Part shown: one piece after another, positions 1 through 9,145 of the stretch
Position numbering within the stretch: the stretch's first letter is position 1
Layout of the letters: the number at the start of each line of letters is the position of its first letter
Assembly: GCF_032854445.1 (NCBI RefSeq)
Contig: NC_088302.1
Coordinates: 39,810,191-39,874,190, forward strand
Origin: Liolophura sinensis
Lineage: Eukaryota > Mollusca > Polyplacophora > Chitonida > Chitonidae
Direction: 5' to 3'
Length of the DNA stretch: 64,000 bases
Notes under the pieces: generated by a model
Told to the model about the DNA's origin: nothing
What the model saw: the letters and a program-made list of their open reading frames with translations, nothing else
Databases searched by the model: none
Translations under genes and position numbers: made by a program

Positions 1-4
1 AATG

Positions 5-189
5 TAGCCCCGAAAGACTCAACTCCTTTCGTTATATTTACCTGGGGTTGTTGGAGTCTCGACGAAAATCCAGGCCTTTTCTTTTTGTTATTGAACAAGC
101 CTTGTGTCTACGAAATTAATACTGTTAGCGTCAAGACTCCAACGACGTTATGCCAGTATAAAAAAAGGAGTTGGAGTCTTTTGGGGCTA
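5..189. repeat. MITE-like inverted-repeat element (TA target site)
   Basis: The two ends are imperfect inverted copies over about 55 bp: the left end reads TAGCCCCGAAAGACTC and the reverse complement of the right end reads TAGCCCCAAAAGACTCC, and the match runs on to a shared GTTGGAGTCT. A TA dinucleotide sits at both outer edges, as expected for a Tc1/mariner-type miniature element. There is no coding potential. It lies in the presumed intron of the SRSF2-like paralog that ends at 718. The superfamily is inferred from the TA site only. Confidence 0.6.
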
Positions 190-525
190 GATGAAATACA
201 ATTTTTGGCAGTTGTTAAGACAGTGGTGTTAGTAAATGCCTGCTTCTCAGATGTTCATTGTGAAAACTGCTTCTTCAATAAATTTACGTCACTTTACCAC
301 CTTCAAGTTTAAAGCTTCCCAATTTTTTTTATCTTATTAATATTTAGGGTAAATTGTAGTAAAATACGACGATCTCTTATGGGTGACTTTATGAGTTGCA
401 TAGTTGTTGTTGTTGAGTAACATGGTAACAGAATAATTCAAAATGTATCCTGGATCAGGATACCAACAGAATGCTGCTAAAATGGTAAAGTGCTTTTATT
501 TAAGCAAATGTATGGTGTATTTCAG
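190..525 (+). other. Intron of SRSF2-like paralog (3' part)
   Basis: Apart from the MITE before it, this stretch has no coding signal. It ends in a pyrimidine-containing tract and TTTCAG at 520-525, directly before the RS exon. The intron start lies outside the window. Confidence 0.6.
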
Positions 526-718
526 ATCTAGATCCCGTGACCGAGACCGAGGACGAAGACGCCGTTCCCCAAGTCGGTCAAGAAGCAGGAGTCGTTCACG
601 TAGTAGATCTAGGAGCCGCTCCGGGGATCGCCAGCGGCGCTACAGCAAGAGTGCTTCGAGGAGCCCTTCACGTGGAAACTCTCGCTCACGCTCCCCATCA
701 GTTGATGGAGACCGCTGA
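526..718 (+). CDS. SRSF2-like splicing factor paralog, terminal RS-domain exon (partial)
   Basis: This is the last coding exon of a second SR protein gene. After the AG acceptor at 524-525 the frame encodes [14 protein letters not shown] followed by alternating Arg-Ser dipeptides, then GDRQRR, and ends ...SPSVDGDR with TGA at 716-718. The exon starts in the same phase as exon 2 of the complete SRSF2 gene at 7981 (one base completing an Arg codon) and shares its opening bases ATCTAGATC, the RGRRRRS block and the SGDRQRR block. The RRM exon must lie upstream of the window. RS domains are phosphorylated by SR protein kinases and mediate protein contacts during spliceosome assembly in the nucleus. 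The tail differs from the second copy (YSKSASRSPSRGNSRSRSPS here). It could be a decayed copy, but the frame is fully open and the 3' signals are kept, so a live paralog is more likely. Confidence 0.8.
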
Positions 719-1759
719 GTGTCCTGGCGAACCGTAGCAGTGTGATCAGCTGTTCGATGGAATCATAGTCGATTCTCTGCTGACATGGACTGAATATTTC
801 CACCAGACTTAAGGTTATTGTCCTTTTTGGTGGTTTTCATTGAAAATTGGAGAATTTCTTTATTAAGTTCATAGGAGATTTCGGCTAGAGTAAAGAATTG
901 GGTGTTATCATGTGGTGGAGAGATTAAATGGAAGAATCTGCTTTTCACAATGAACAGTGTGTTTAGGATATATTAAACACAGGCTGTATAAGTCATTTTC
1001 GCATTTCAGACAACTGCCTTCTTTTTAACTGAAATGTTTTGAGATCTTGCATTACATGAGAGCTGGGTGCTAATTTTCACTCAACAACCTATGCTTTAAC
1101 CTATCGGCGGCATGTTGGCAACATTAATTATCTGTTTCATTGAAATTCTGCATTGGTAATTGAAAAGCAGCTGCAACCTCAGACTTCAAAGGCCACTGTC
1201 TGTGACTGGGTGCTAATTTGACCACGCCTACTATGTTGTGGGGAGTGTAGTGGCACGTATCCCGAAATGCGAACTTGGCTTATACATGACCCAATTCTTT
1301 ACTTTTCCCCGAAGATTTCTTTTTTTGATATGTTTTGGGTGGGATGTTTGCTGAAATGATATAAAGCTATCATTTTTTTGAATCCATTTCTTGAAAGTTG
1401 TACATTTGTCATACAAAAATACTAGGGTTGGTAGTCTTCATCTTAGTTTTACTGGATTGTATGTTTAAGAAAAAAATATGAATCAAAGAAAGGCAAAATG
1501 CGCTTTGTTGTATTCTTAGTCATCTCCTTTAAGTTACCTGCTTCATGATTTAACTGTAAATGTACATGTTTTGCAGACTATAGTTTGCAAATTATTGCCT
1601 TTTTATACAAAAAGAAAAAAAGAAAAGAGACATTCAGTCATCTAAAATCATTGCGTTTGGATTTTAACATCAGTACAAATAGTATTTGTGGTAATAAATT
1701 GTGATCTTCCAATATTCTTTATTAACTGAGTGTATTTTTGTTATTCCCCACCATCTTAG
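719..1759 (+). other. 3' UTR / downstream region of SRSF2-like paralog
   Basis: Non-coding sequence after the RS exon stop. It holds a poly(A) signal at 1693-1698 and ends in a conserved 3' splice-site block that is matched downstream of the second SRSF2 gene. No other gene is seen. Confidence 0.6.
1693..1698 (+). promoter_or_regulatory. Poly(A) signal AATAAA
   Basis: AATAAA about 975 bp after the paralog stop codon. It sits about 25 bp upstream of the conserved TTATTAAC block, a layout repeated at 8734-8739 after the second SRSF2 gene, which supports function. Confidence 0.6.
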
Positions 1760-1850
1760 GTGATGTATGAAATGCTGCCGTCTAAATAATGCTGAATCAT
1801 CAAGAGAGTTTGGGGGTTGGTGATTCAGCTGCGACCCGCATTCCTGGGCT
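1719..1850 (+). promoter_or_regulatory. Conserved 3' splice site block downstream of SRSF2 paralog
   Basis: TTATTAAC (branch-point-like, 1719-1726), a T/C-rich tract and CTTAG (AG at 1758-1759, about 34 bases after the branch A) form a complete acceptor. The block and the following 90 bases (GATGTATGAAATGCTG, TTTGGGGGTTGGTGA) align with 8759-8870 after the other SRSF2 gene. Conservation of a non-coding acceptor between tandem paralogs suggests an alternatively spliced 3' UTR exon. Confidence 0.55.
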
Positions 1851-2290
1851 GTATTGCAGTATGGATCCTGTCAGCGGCGTAGCAGTATTGTGCCTGCCTC
1901 AGCAGTATAGCAGTATTGTTCCCGCCGGGGCAGTTTTTGCAGTTTGGCAGTTCCTGACCACAATATACATGTAGCAGTATTGTTCCAGTCAGCAGAATTG
2001 CAGCCCTGAAGCAGTATAATTCCCTTGTGTACGACCAGTTTCACACCTGTTGGCAGTATTGTTCCGATCACCTGTATTGCAGCCCTAAAGCAGAATAATT
2101 CCCTCGTGTATGACCAGTTTCACACATTTTGGCAGTATGGTTCCAGTCACCTGTATTGCAGCCCTAAAGCAGAATGTTTCCCTTGTGTATGACCAGTTTC
2201 ACACCTGTTGGCAGTATTGTTCCAGTCAGCAAAAATGCAGTATTGTTCGTGTCTGTGCAGTATTTCGGCACTGTTCCTGTAACTGGGGTA
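1850..2290 (+). repeat. GCAGTATTG-rich degenerate tandem array with 79-bp units
   Basis: GCAGTAT or GCAGTATTG recurs many times between 1850 and 2290. From about 2001 a 79-bp unit repeats roughly three times: CAGCCCTGAAGC at 2001, CAGCCCTAAAGC at 2080 and again at 2159, each followed by GTGTATGACCAGTTTCACAC or a near match. It begins right after the conserved acceptor block and has a counterpart at 8875-9145. Confidence 0.8.
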
Positions 2291-3122
2291 ACGGCGTAGC
2301 GCCTCACCTGACAAGCCTTGCATCTCAGTGTGGGGCTCACCATCCCTCGTAGCTGATGGAACGCCAATGCCCTCTACTTACTTGGAAAACAATACCAGTT
2401 GTCATGATCACTTCAAATGTTATTGAAATGACTTGTATATAGTAGATAGAGGACTCTGTTGTTCCATTGGTTTACAAGATTTGTTTCCCTTGTAGAGAGC
2501 TGTCGAGCCCCATTACAGACATCTGAGTAGCAAACATCAAAAAGATTCATAGTAGCAGTTCTATCTCGGCCAACTGTACTGTTCCTTCCAGCTGTTGATC
2601 AATAAAAGAAAAAGCATGATGGCAACAATTGATAGGTTAAAACAAGCACTCATTGAGGAAAAAAGGGATAGGGTTCACCTTGAAAAAAATGATGCGAATG
2701 TTGTACCATATTCCACCTGGCAGCAGTGTTGTCCCTTCTAATGATGTTGAAGCGTTTGTCATGGCAGCATCAAGTCATTATTGTTTCTGTATAAGCTGAA
2801 TCAGCATTTCTGGAGTATTGCAAGTTCATGCAGTTTTAGGGGAAGTAGACAAGGACTCTTGCTAACTAACGTTGCCTAAAACAAGTGATTTTCATGCAAC
2901 TGCTGAAGAGGCCATAGAGCAGATGGACTGATAGTCTCGACTATGCAAATTGTATATTCAGTCTAGCAACTACTATAAAATCTCGCTTTTTAGCTGCATT
3001 AGCCTGTGAGATCTCCCACTTTGTCTCTTCAGAAATTGCTTGAACTGCTGATTCTAAGATCTTTTTGTGAGAAGTAAAAGCAATGCGGTTCTCATCAGCA
3101 GTGTAGCTTTTTGGACTTGATG
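2291..3122. other. Non-coding, nothing recognised
   Basis: I see no exon, SINE or long repeat. Scattered GCAG words continue towards the 26-bp array that follows. Confidence 0.4.
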
Positions 3123-3480
3123 GCAGTGTTGCAGTTTTGTTACCAATCGCAGTGTTGCAGTTTTGTTACCAGTCGCAGTGTGGCAGTTTTGTTACCAATC
3201 GCAGTGTGGCAGTTTTGTTACCAACAGCAGTGTTGCAATTTTGTTACCAACTGCAGTGTTGTAGTTTTGTTACCAGCTGCGACACTTTGTTACCAATGGC
3301 AGTGTTGCAGTTTTGTTACCAACTGCAGTGTTGCAGATTTGTTACCAACTGCAGTGTAGCAGTTTTGTTACCAACTGCAGTGTAGCAGTTTTGTTACCAG
3401 CTGCAGTGTGGCAGTTTTGTTACCAACTGCAGTGTCGCAGTTTTGCTACCAACTGCAGTATTGCAGTTTTGTTACCAACC
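3123..3480 (+). repeat. 26-bp minisatellite, about 14 copies
   Basis: The unit is GCAGTGTTGCAGTTTTG followed by TTACCAACT, 26 bp in all, repeated about 14 times with 1-4 changes per unit and one shortened unit near 3276-3300. Each unit carries two GCAG words. Because 26 is not a multiple of three the array stays open in more than one frame, producing spurious cysteine/glutamine-rich reading frames. Confidence 0.95.
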
Positions 3481-4254
3481 GCAGTGTTGTAGTTTTTGCT
3501 TTGGCCTTGAAGTAGTGTTGCAGTTTAGTTCTTGTCGGCAGCTAAACAGTATTGTTCTCAGCAGTAGCCCTGCAGTTCTCATCAGCGGTGTTACAGTTTT
3601 GGTGTTGTCAGCAATGTAGCGGTACTAGGAATAACAGATGTCAGTTTGACAGTCATATCAAGAGTAGTACTAAGTTTGTGGTTTTTTCGTGGAACAGTGT
3701 ATCCAAGTCTGTACCTTGAGTGGATCATAACCAGCCAGGACTTGCGTAATAAAAGGTAGCACCTTAGCTGTGTCAGGATGAATTAATCATGAAGATAAAC
3801 GAGTTAGTCCACTCTATCCAATGCAAAGTTGTAAGTTTTCCCACGATGTGGCTGGAAAATTGCTAGTGTGGTGTTAAGCCATATTCATTCATTCCATGTT
3901 GTTGGAGCTGATATTCTCTACACTTTTGTCAGTAAACGTGTAGATAATCTGATGGATATTGTGATGGATATTGTCAAATGTGAAGTACTGGGCATGGTTG
4001 TTCAAAAGTGTATTAGCTAATATTGGTATTAAGGCATATCTTTACGATTTTAACAAAACCCAACAACAAACAGTTGTACAGAGACCAAAATGGAATTGTA
4101 GCAGACTTAGTTCATGTTTTTCAGACAATTTTCGACAACCTGGGCCTGGAGACATTCTTGTTGAAAACAGTATTAGAAAGATGCCTGCTGTGAGAAGGAT
4201 GGTTGTTACTGTTGTGATAAAAAATCTGATTACAGAATTCTTAGATTAACATGA
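3481..4254. other. Non-coding; degraded repeat with CATTCATTC tail
   Basis: At about 3839-3893 the sequence ends TGTTAAGCCATATTCATTC, similar to the tail at 53935-54016, which marks a fragment of another interspersed repeat. A 92-codon open frame at 3971-4249 has no recognisable domain. Confidence 0.4.
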
Positions 4255-4318
4255 AGGGTTTCCCCAAGGCCCACCATAATGCTGGTTGCCGATGTATAAG
4301 TGAAATATTCTTTACTTA
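4255..4318 (+). repeat. SINE-1 fragment (3' tail)
   Basis: CCCACCATAATGCTGG followed by GTATAAGTGAAATATTC is the 3' end of the SINE-1 family. The tRNA-like head is missing. Confidence 0.75.
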
Positions 4319-5509
4319 GACTAAAAAAACACCGCAGTTGGATTAACAAAAATTATTTAATAATCAGAAAGGCGCGAGCATTCAAACAGTCTTTTCGGAA
4401 CGTAGCAAGGGGCAAGTCTGTTGGGATCCATTCTTGGGAAGATAATCAATATATGCCTTGCATTGAACTTGAAGAATTTGCAATCTGTCACCAGTATAAA
4501 GCCTAACGAGTTATTTGATAGTGTTTATGTCGCGAGGTCAAGTTTATGGGAGAAGGAACGGGTTATGAAAGTTGAAAAGATGTTACTCTTGCAGAAGTAG
4601 CAGATTTACAGTTCACCCAAAAATGAACGTGAAGGTAAAAATGCATCCACACTGCAGATCATATATATATATACACAAAGTGGTGCAAAACTTCAGATGT
4701 TCAGTAAGATTCACTTGATTTCATTCTAAGCATATAGTGGAACTGCACAAATTTGTTATACATTTAGTGTAAACATGGTTAAGTTTTTATTTCTTTTATT
4801 GTTGCAAACAATACAATTTGGTCATGATTTCAAGGTTAAAGGTGTAACAACATTGCATAGGCAAACAAAACGTTCATGAGTGTAATAGTGAATTAGTAGT
4901 AGTCCATATACAGCTTGGTTTGAAGTGTACATTCCTGTCGGAGAATGTTGGATTTATGAGTATTACACATCAGAAAACTTTCACGTGCAAGGACTAGACG
5001 GACGGCCACATTGATATTTTAATAACCAAATACTATTTTCCTAGTGTATGGACGGTGCATCACAAAGTAAATTCATCTCCTGTAGAGTTATTTCGTGTAT
5101 TAGTGTTTACAAAGGCAAAGCTGTCTTAGCATGGCCAAGTCTAATATACGGACCATTTTCAGTTTCTAGCAAATGCTTATTCTCAAGTTTGTGAGAATAA
5201 TTCAATGAAGTGTTGGTAAATGTTATATATGGTAAATATTTTTTAAAATAAAAATACTAATTTTATCTAATTTATGATTAAAATATGACAGACCTAGGGT
5301 TTTCCAGACTTGTATAACTAATCTGCAATAGGTTTCAAGAAAGTGTGATGAAATGTGTTCAGGTTAAAACGACATTATTGAACCCATGTCATGAATCCAT
5401 ACTGGGATAAACGGAGTTTAACTGTGTAGTAGTAACTGACAATCCCAGATGAACTAAGATTTTTCACTTGGACGATGACGGTCAGTTTATCCATGGGTGG
5501 AGGAAATAC
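4319..5509. other. Non-coding, nothing recognised
   Basis: AT-rich sequence with a short (AT)n run near 4664-4674. No splice-bounded frame or known repeat is recognised. Confidence 0.4.
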
Positions 5510-6235
5510 TCTACAGCGCATGTGTCGTTCTCTCTGCCTATCTTTTGTTTTACATCACCTGCTCCTCACAGGGTACGCGTTGCTCTCTCTGCTTGTCTTT
5601 CGCTTTACATCACTTACTCCTCACGGGGTATGCGTCGCTCTCTTTGCTTATCTTTTGCTTTGCATCACTTACTCCGCACAGTGTATGCGTCGCTATCTGC
5701 GTGTCTTTCGCTTTACATCACCTGCTCAGAGCGTACACATCACGCTCTCTGCCTATCTTACTTTACATCACCTACTCCTCACAGTGTCTGCGGCACTCTC
5801 TCTGCCTATCTTTCGCTTTACATCATCTACTCACAGCGTACGCGTCGCTCTTTGCCTATCTTTCGCTTTACATCACCTGCTCAGAGCGTACACGTCCCGC
5901 TCTCTGCCTATCTTACTTCACATCACCTACTCCTCACAGCATCTGCGGCGCTCTCTCTGCCCATCTTTTGCTTTACATCACCTACTCACAGCATCTGCAT
6001 CGCTCTCTGACTATCTTTCGCTTTACATCACCTGTTCAGAGCGTACACGTCGCGCTCTCTGCCAATCTTACTTCAATTCACCTACTCCTCACAGCATCTG
6101 CGGCGCTCTCTCTGCCTATCTTTTGCTTTACATCACCTACTCCTCACACCGTACGCATCGCTCTGTATCTTTCGCTTTACATCACCTCCTCACAGCGTAC
6201 GCGTCACACTCTCTGCCTTTCGCTTTGCATGACTA
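5510..6235 (+). repeat. Pyrimidine-rich minisatellite with 155-bp higher-order unit
   Basis: The basic unit of roughly 50-60 bp is CTCTCTGCCTATCTTTCGC, TTTACATCACCTACTC, then ACAGCGTACGCGTCG or similar. TCAGAGCGTACAC recurs at 5726, 5881 and 6036, exactly 155 bp apart, so three basic units form a higher-order unit present about three times. All three forward frames are open over most of the array because the repeat lacks stop words. I read those frames as by-products rather than genes. Confidence 0.9.
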
Positions 6236-6793
6236 CCACCACTTGTAAATTTTGAACAGAAATCTTGAACAATGCCGAGGTCACTTGGGTAACCTTAATG
6301 AGGCAGTGATATCGGAAAACACGATTAGTCTCAACCTTTGTTTCTAACAACACTTTATATACATGCATTCTTTTTATCTAGACAACATGATTCTAACCAA
6401 AACATAAAACAATTTTATTGATGAATTCTGATAAAATTGTTCCACAGGAAGACACTGATGACTGAGGCTAGGCCTAAACAAGCCAATGCGAGTCTTGCAG
6501 GTTCCAAAAGTCAAGCTTGTCTGTTGGTGGCAATGATGGAACATGCGCCGTAAGAAATATGTTTGCATCACTGCGACAAGTAAATTTTGTACGGATATCT
6601 TGAACAGTGCAGAGGTCACTGTGGTCATGGTGAGGCAGAAAGTGATGTAGGAAAAGACAACAATCTCAACCTTTGTCCAGTAATACATTTGATACATGCA
6701 TTCTCTTTATCCAGAGTAGGCTTATATACAACATAATAACCAAAAGCTGAAACAAATGTGTTCATGAATGCAGATTAAATAGTTCCACAGGTT
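6226..6793. repeat. Diverged tandem pair, 338-bp offset
   Basis: 6226-6450 and 6564-6793 align as direct copies: TGCATGACT/TGCATCACT starts, TAAATTTTG, TCTTGAACA, GAGGTCACT, TCTCAACCTTTG, ATACATGCATTCT and an AGTTCCACAGG-like end. About 110 bp lies between them. The first copy abuts the pyrimidine minisatellite. Confidence 0.75.
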
Positions 6794-7218
6794 GAAACCA
6801 AACTTCGCGTGACTGCGATTGGAAAGCAAAAACCATTAACTGCTATACGAAGCCCCGTTGTCCACATCGGGGCATGTGCTAGGTGTCTAACATTAAATTC
6901 CCGATTTACATCATTTGTCACACATTCTTAAATTTTACATTTTCAACTAATTACCAGATTTTAATAAACATCATTTCTGATCCACTGTAGTTGATAAATG
7001 TTTACTATGATCAACACTTCACCTGCGGTATTCGGCGCAACATGCGGGATAGCTGGTCCTAGCGATTTCAGAGTTCAGCTAGAGTGATGTGCCCCTTGTA
7101 CGCTTTGTGTTTTCGTGGTTATCCAGTAGGTGGCACCTCTTGTGCTTTATCCGGAAGAAACGAAGAAAGGAATACAGAATCCCAACTTTACAGGTCTGTG
7201 AATTAGACAATTCAGAAG
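6794..7218 (+). promoter_or_regulatory. SRSF2 upstream region (promoter and 5' UTR, inferred)
   Basis: Lies directly before the SRSF2 start codon. No canonical TATA box is seen. A CTCF-like motif (7123-7136) and an ETS-like CCGGAAG (7151-7157) lie 62-96 bases upstream of the ATG. An out-of-frame ATG at 7087 could act as an upstream start if transcription begins before it. Confidence 0.45.
7123..7136 (+). promoter_or_regulatory. CTCF-like motif
   Basis: CCAGTAGGTGGCAC fits the published CTCF core consensus CCASYAGRKGGCRS at every position. It lies 83 bp before the SRSF2 ATG. Binding is inferred, not shown. Confidence 0.45.
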
Positions 7219-8161
7219 ATGAGCTACGGGCGAAGTCCTCCCGATACAGAGGGTATGGTTTCGCTGAAAGTGGACAACCTAACATACAGAACCACACCAG
7301 AAGATTTGCGTCGTCAGTTCGAAAAGTACGGCGACGTTGGAGACGTATACATCCCGAGGGATCGTTACACGAAGGAAAGCAGGGGCTTTGCGTTCGTTCG
7401 TTATTATGATAAACGAGATGCGGACGATGCGATGGATGCTATGGATGGTTCAACATTAGACGGGAGGGAAGTTCGGGTGCAGATGGCGAGATACGGGCGA
7501 CCGGCAGAGCCTTATAGACGGGGTCCTCGGAGATACGGGGGAGGTGGTGGCGGAGGGTATGGAGGAAGATCAGGCGGCAGAGATAGGTATGCCCACATGT
7601 AGCTAATTTGTGATCAACAATTTTGAATGTATTGTTAAACGACGTTAAGCCCCAAGCAAACATGCATGCAGTTAGGTGTATGAAGGTAAGTTTTCTCCAT
7701 CATGAATACCGTAATTCTTCAACCTTTTCAACAACCTTTGCAGCCGATATTTTTAAATATTCTGGGAGAACTATGTAGAGAAATAATTTGCGCAAGTTTT
7801 TAAAGCTTGCATTTTAAATGATACGCTGAAATTATTTTAGCATCATATTTTCTCAGAAAAACGTGCATTATTGGTTGAAAAAGTAGAAGATTTAGTCATT
7901 GTGCATATTCTTTGCATTCAGACCTTTTGATATATTATTTATTGAAGCAGTTTTAAAGACAAATTTCCATCTTTTGTCAGATCTAGATCTCGTGACAGAG
8001 GTAGAAGACGCCGTTCCCGAAGTCGTTCAAGGAGCAGGAGCCGTTCACAAAGCAGGTCTAGAAGTCGCTCAGGAGATCGTCAAAGACGTGCTAGCAGAAG
8101 TCCATCACGAAGCCGGTCCCGATCCAGATCTAGGTCAGCATCTAACCATGGCGACGACTAA
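7219..8161 (+). CDS. SRSF2: SRSF2 (SC35) serine/arginine-rich splicing factor, two exons
   Basis: Coding exons are 7219-7586 and 7981-8161 (TAA), giving about 182 residues; the human protein has 221. It is a nuclear SR protein that binds exonic enhancers and recruits U1/U2 factors for splice-site choice. Residues 14-92 form one RRM with RNP2 LKVDNL (16-21) and RNP1 RGFAFVRY (55-62). The stretch [13 protein letters not shown] and the DAMDAMDG block are hallmark SRSF2 sequence. A Pro falls at residue 95 (RYGRPAEP), the position equivalent to human P95. A Gly-rich hinge ([13 protein letters not shown]) leads into RS repeats, ending ASNHGDD. The donor is AG|GTATGC at 7587 and the acceptor TTTTGTCAG at 7980; the intron interrupts an Arg codon after its second base. 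The ATG is chosen because the SRSF2 N-terminus MSYGR follows it. The RS domain is shorter than in vertebrates. Downstream signals match those of the upstream paralog. Confidence 0.96.
7587..7980 (+). other. SRSF2 intron
   Basis: GT at 7587-7588 to AG at 7979-7980, 394 bp. It contains GACGTTAAGCCCCAAGCAAAC near 7640, resembling the tail of SINE-2. Retention would end the frame at TAG 7600-7602, giving an RRM protein without RS domain. Confidence 0.85.
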
Positions 8162-8798
8162 GGAACAACTCTGATCAACATGGCGTTGTTATCTGACTCA
8201 ACACAAAACCAACTTGTGGAAGATTTCTTCTGAAGCCTACAGTCTACAAGGTTACTGTCAGCTTTTTGGTTGTCACTGGATGACTACATCCTTTGTTTCT
8301 ATACTACCCATACTATGCTTTGTAATGTTGCAACTCTCTTAGGTTGTCCCACCATATTTATATTGCATCTTTAGCTTCATTTCATCTTTCAAACTACATT
8401 TTAGAGGATGTTTATAAAATGTACAGATATTTTTTTTTCTTCTGAGGTCCATGGATCAGTTGTTCAAATACAAATATGAAACATAATGATTTTTTTTTTA
8501 TAGATTATGCCTTTAAAAAATTGTATGTGAGGTATAAATTTGAAATCTTTGATGAAAATTTCTTTGGTAATGTTTAAAGTGTCAGAATATGAAATCATAT
8601 CTGAAAAGCTAATTGATATATTATTTCATCCTTTTGCATTTTTAGTTGTATTGACAAAACCAGTATGTGATTGTCTATCACTTGCTGCTAGTATGGTAAT
8701 ACTTTTAAATTCTATATACTCATTCTTTTTCTTAATAAATCATTATTTGCCTTTATGCTTTATTAACAGTGTATTTTTATCATTTCCCCACATCTTAG
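8162..8798 (+). other. SRSF2 3' UTR and putative 3' UTR intron end
   Basis: Non-coding. Possible donors inside it include GAG|GTATAAAT at 8531-8532 and ATG|GTAATAC near 8696. A poly(A) signal lies at 8734-8739. The stretch ends at the conserved acceptor AG (8797-8798). Confidence 0.55.
8734..8739 (+). promoter_or_regulatory. Poly(A) signal AATAAA (SRSF2)
   Basis: AATAAA 573 bp after the SRSF2 stop, placed just before the conserved branch point/acceptor block as in the upstream paralog. Confidence 0.6.
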
Positions 8799-8872
8799 GT
8801 GGTGTATAAAATGCTGTCCAGTTTATAATGCTGAGTCAGAGTTTGGGGTTGGTGAGTCGTCTGTGATCTGCA
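8759..8872 (+). promoter_or_regulatory. Conserved 3' splice site block downstream of SRSF2
   Basis: TTTATTAAC (8759-8767), a T/C tract with CATTTCCCCA, and CATCTTAG form a branch point, tract and acceptor, with AG 32 bases after the branch A. The block and the following GGTGTATAAAATGCTG and TTTGGGGTTGGTGAGTC match 1719-1850. Vertebrate SRSF2 is known to autoregulate through splicing in its 3' UTR that triggers nonsense-mediated decay; that this block does so here is inference. Confidence 0.6.
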
Positions 8873-8874
8873 AT

Positions 8875-9145
8875 CCGGAGCAGTGTAGCAGTATTGTGCC
8901 TGTCAGAGCAGTATGGCAGTATCATCCCCTGTTGGAGCAGTATTGCAGAATCGTTCCTGTCCAATTACCATGCTGCCTCAATGGGAGCAGTAAAGCAGTA
9001 CAGTTCCTGCCAGCCGTGTAGCTGTGTCCCTCATGTCAGAGTATTGTGCAGTATATTTCCAGTCAGCAGTATCGCCGTATTGATCCTGTGCAAGTAGTAT
9101 GGCAGTATTGTCTGTGTGAAAGAAGTATGGCAGCACCACTTCTAA
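8875..9145 (+). repeat. GCAGTAT-rich degenerate array downstream of SRSF2
   Basis: AGCAGTGTAGCAGTATTGTG, GCAGTATGGCAGTATC, GGAGCAGTATTGCAG and further GCAGTA words occur at 10-40 bp spacing. It follows the conserved acceptor block, as the array at 1850-2290 does in the paralog. Confidence 0.75.

Noticed and set aside
3111-3385. Two overlapping open frames of 82 codons rich in Val, Leu, Gln and Cys
   Set aside because: They are frame-shifted readings of the 26-bp minisatellite. The unit length is not a multiple of three and the peptides are the same repeat offset.
5468-6255. Three overlapping open frames of 180-257 codons on the plus strand
   Set aside because: They arise from the stop-poor pyrimidine minisatellite. 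All three frames are open together, with no splice or start logic.
6374-6697. 107-codon minus-strand frame
   Set aside because: It spans the diverged tandem pair and the frame is not kept between the two copies.
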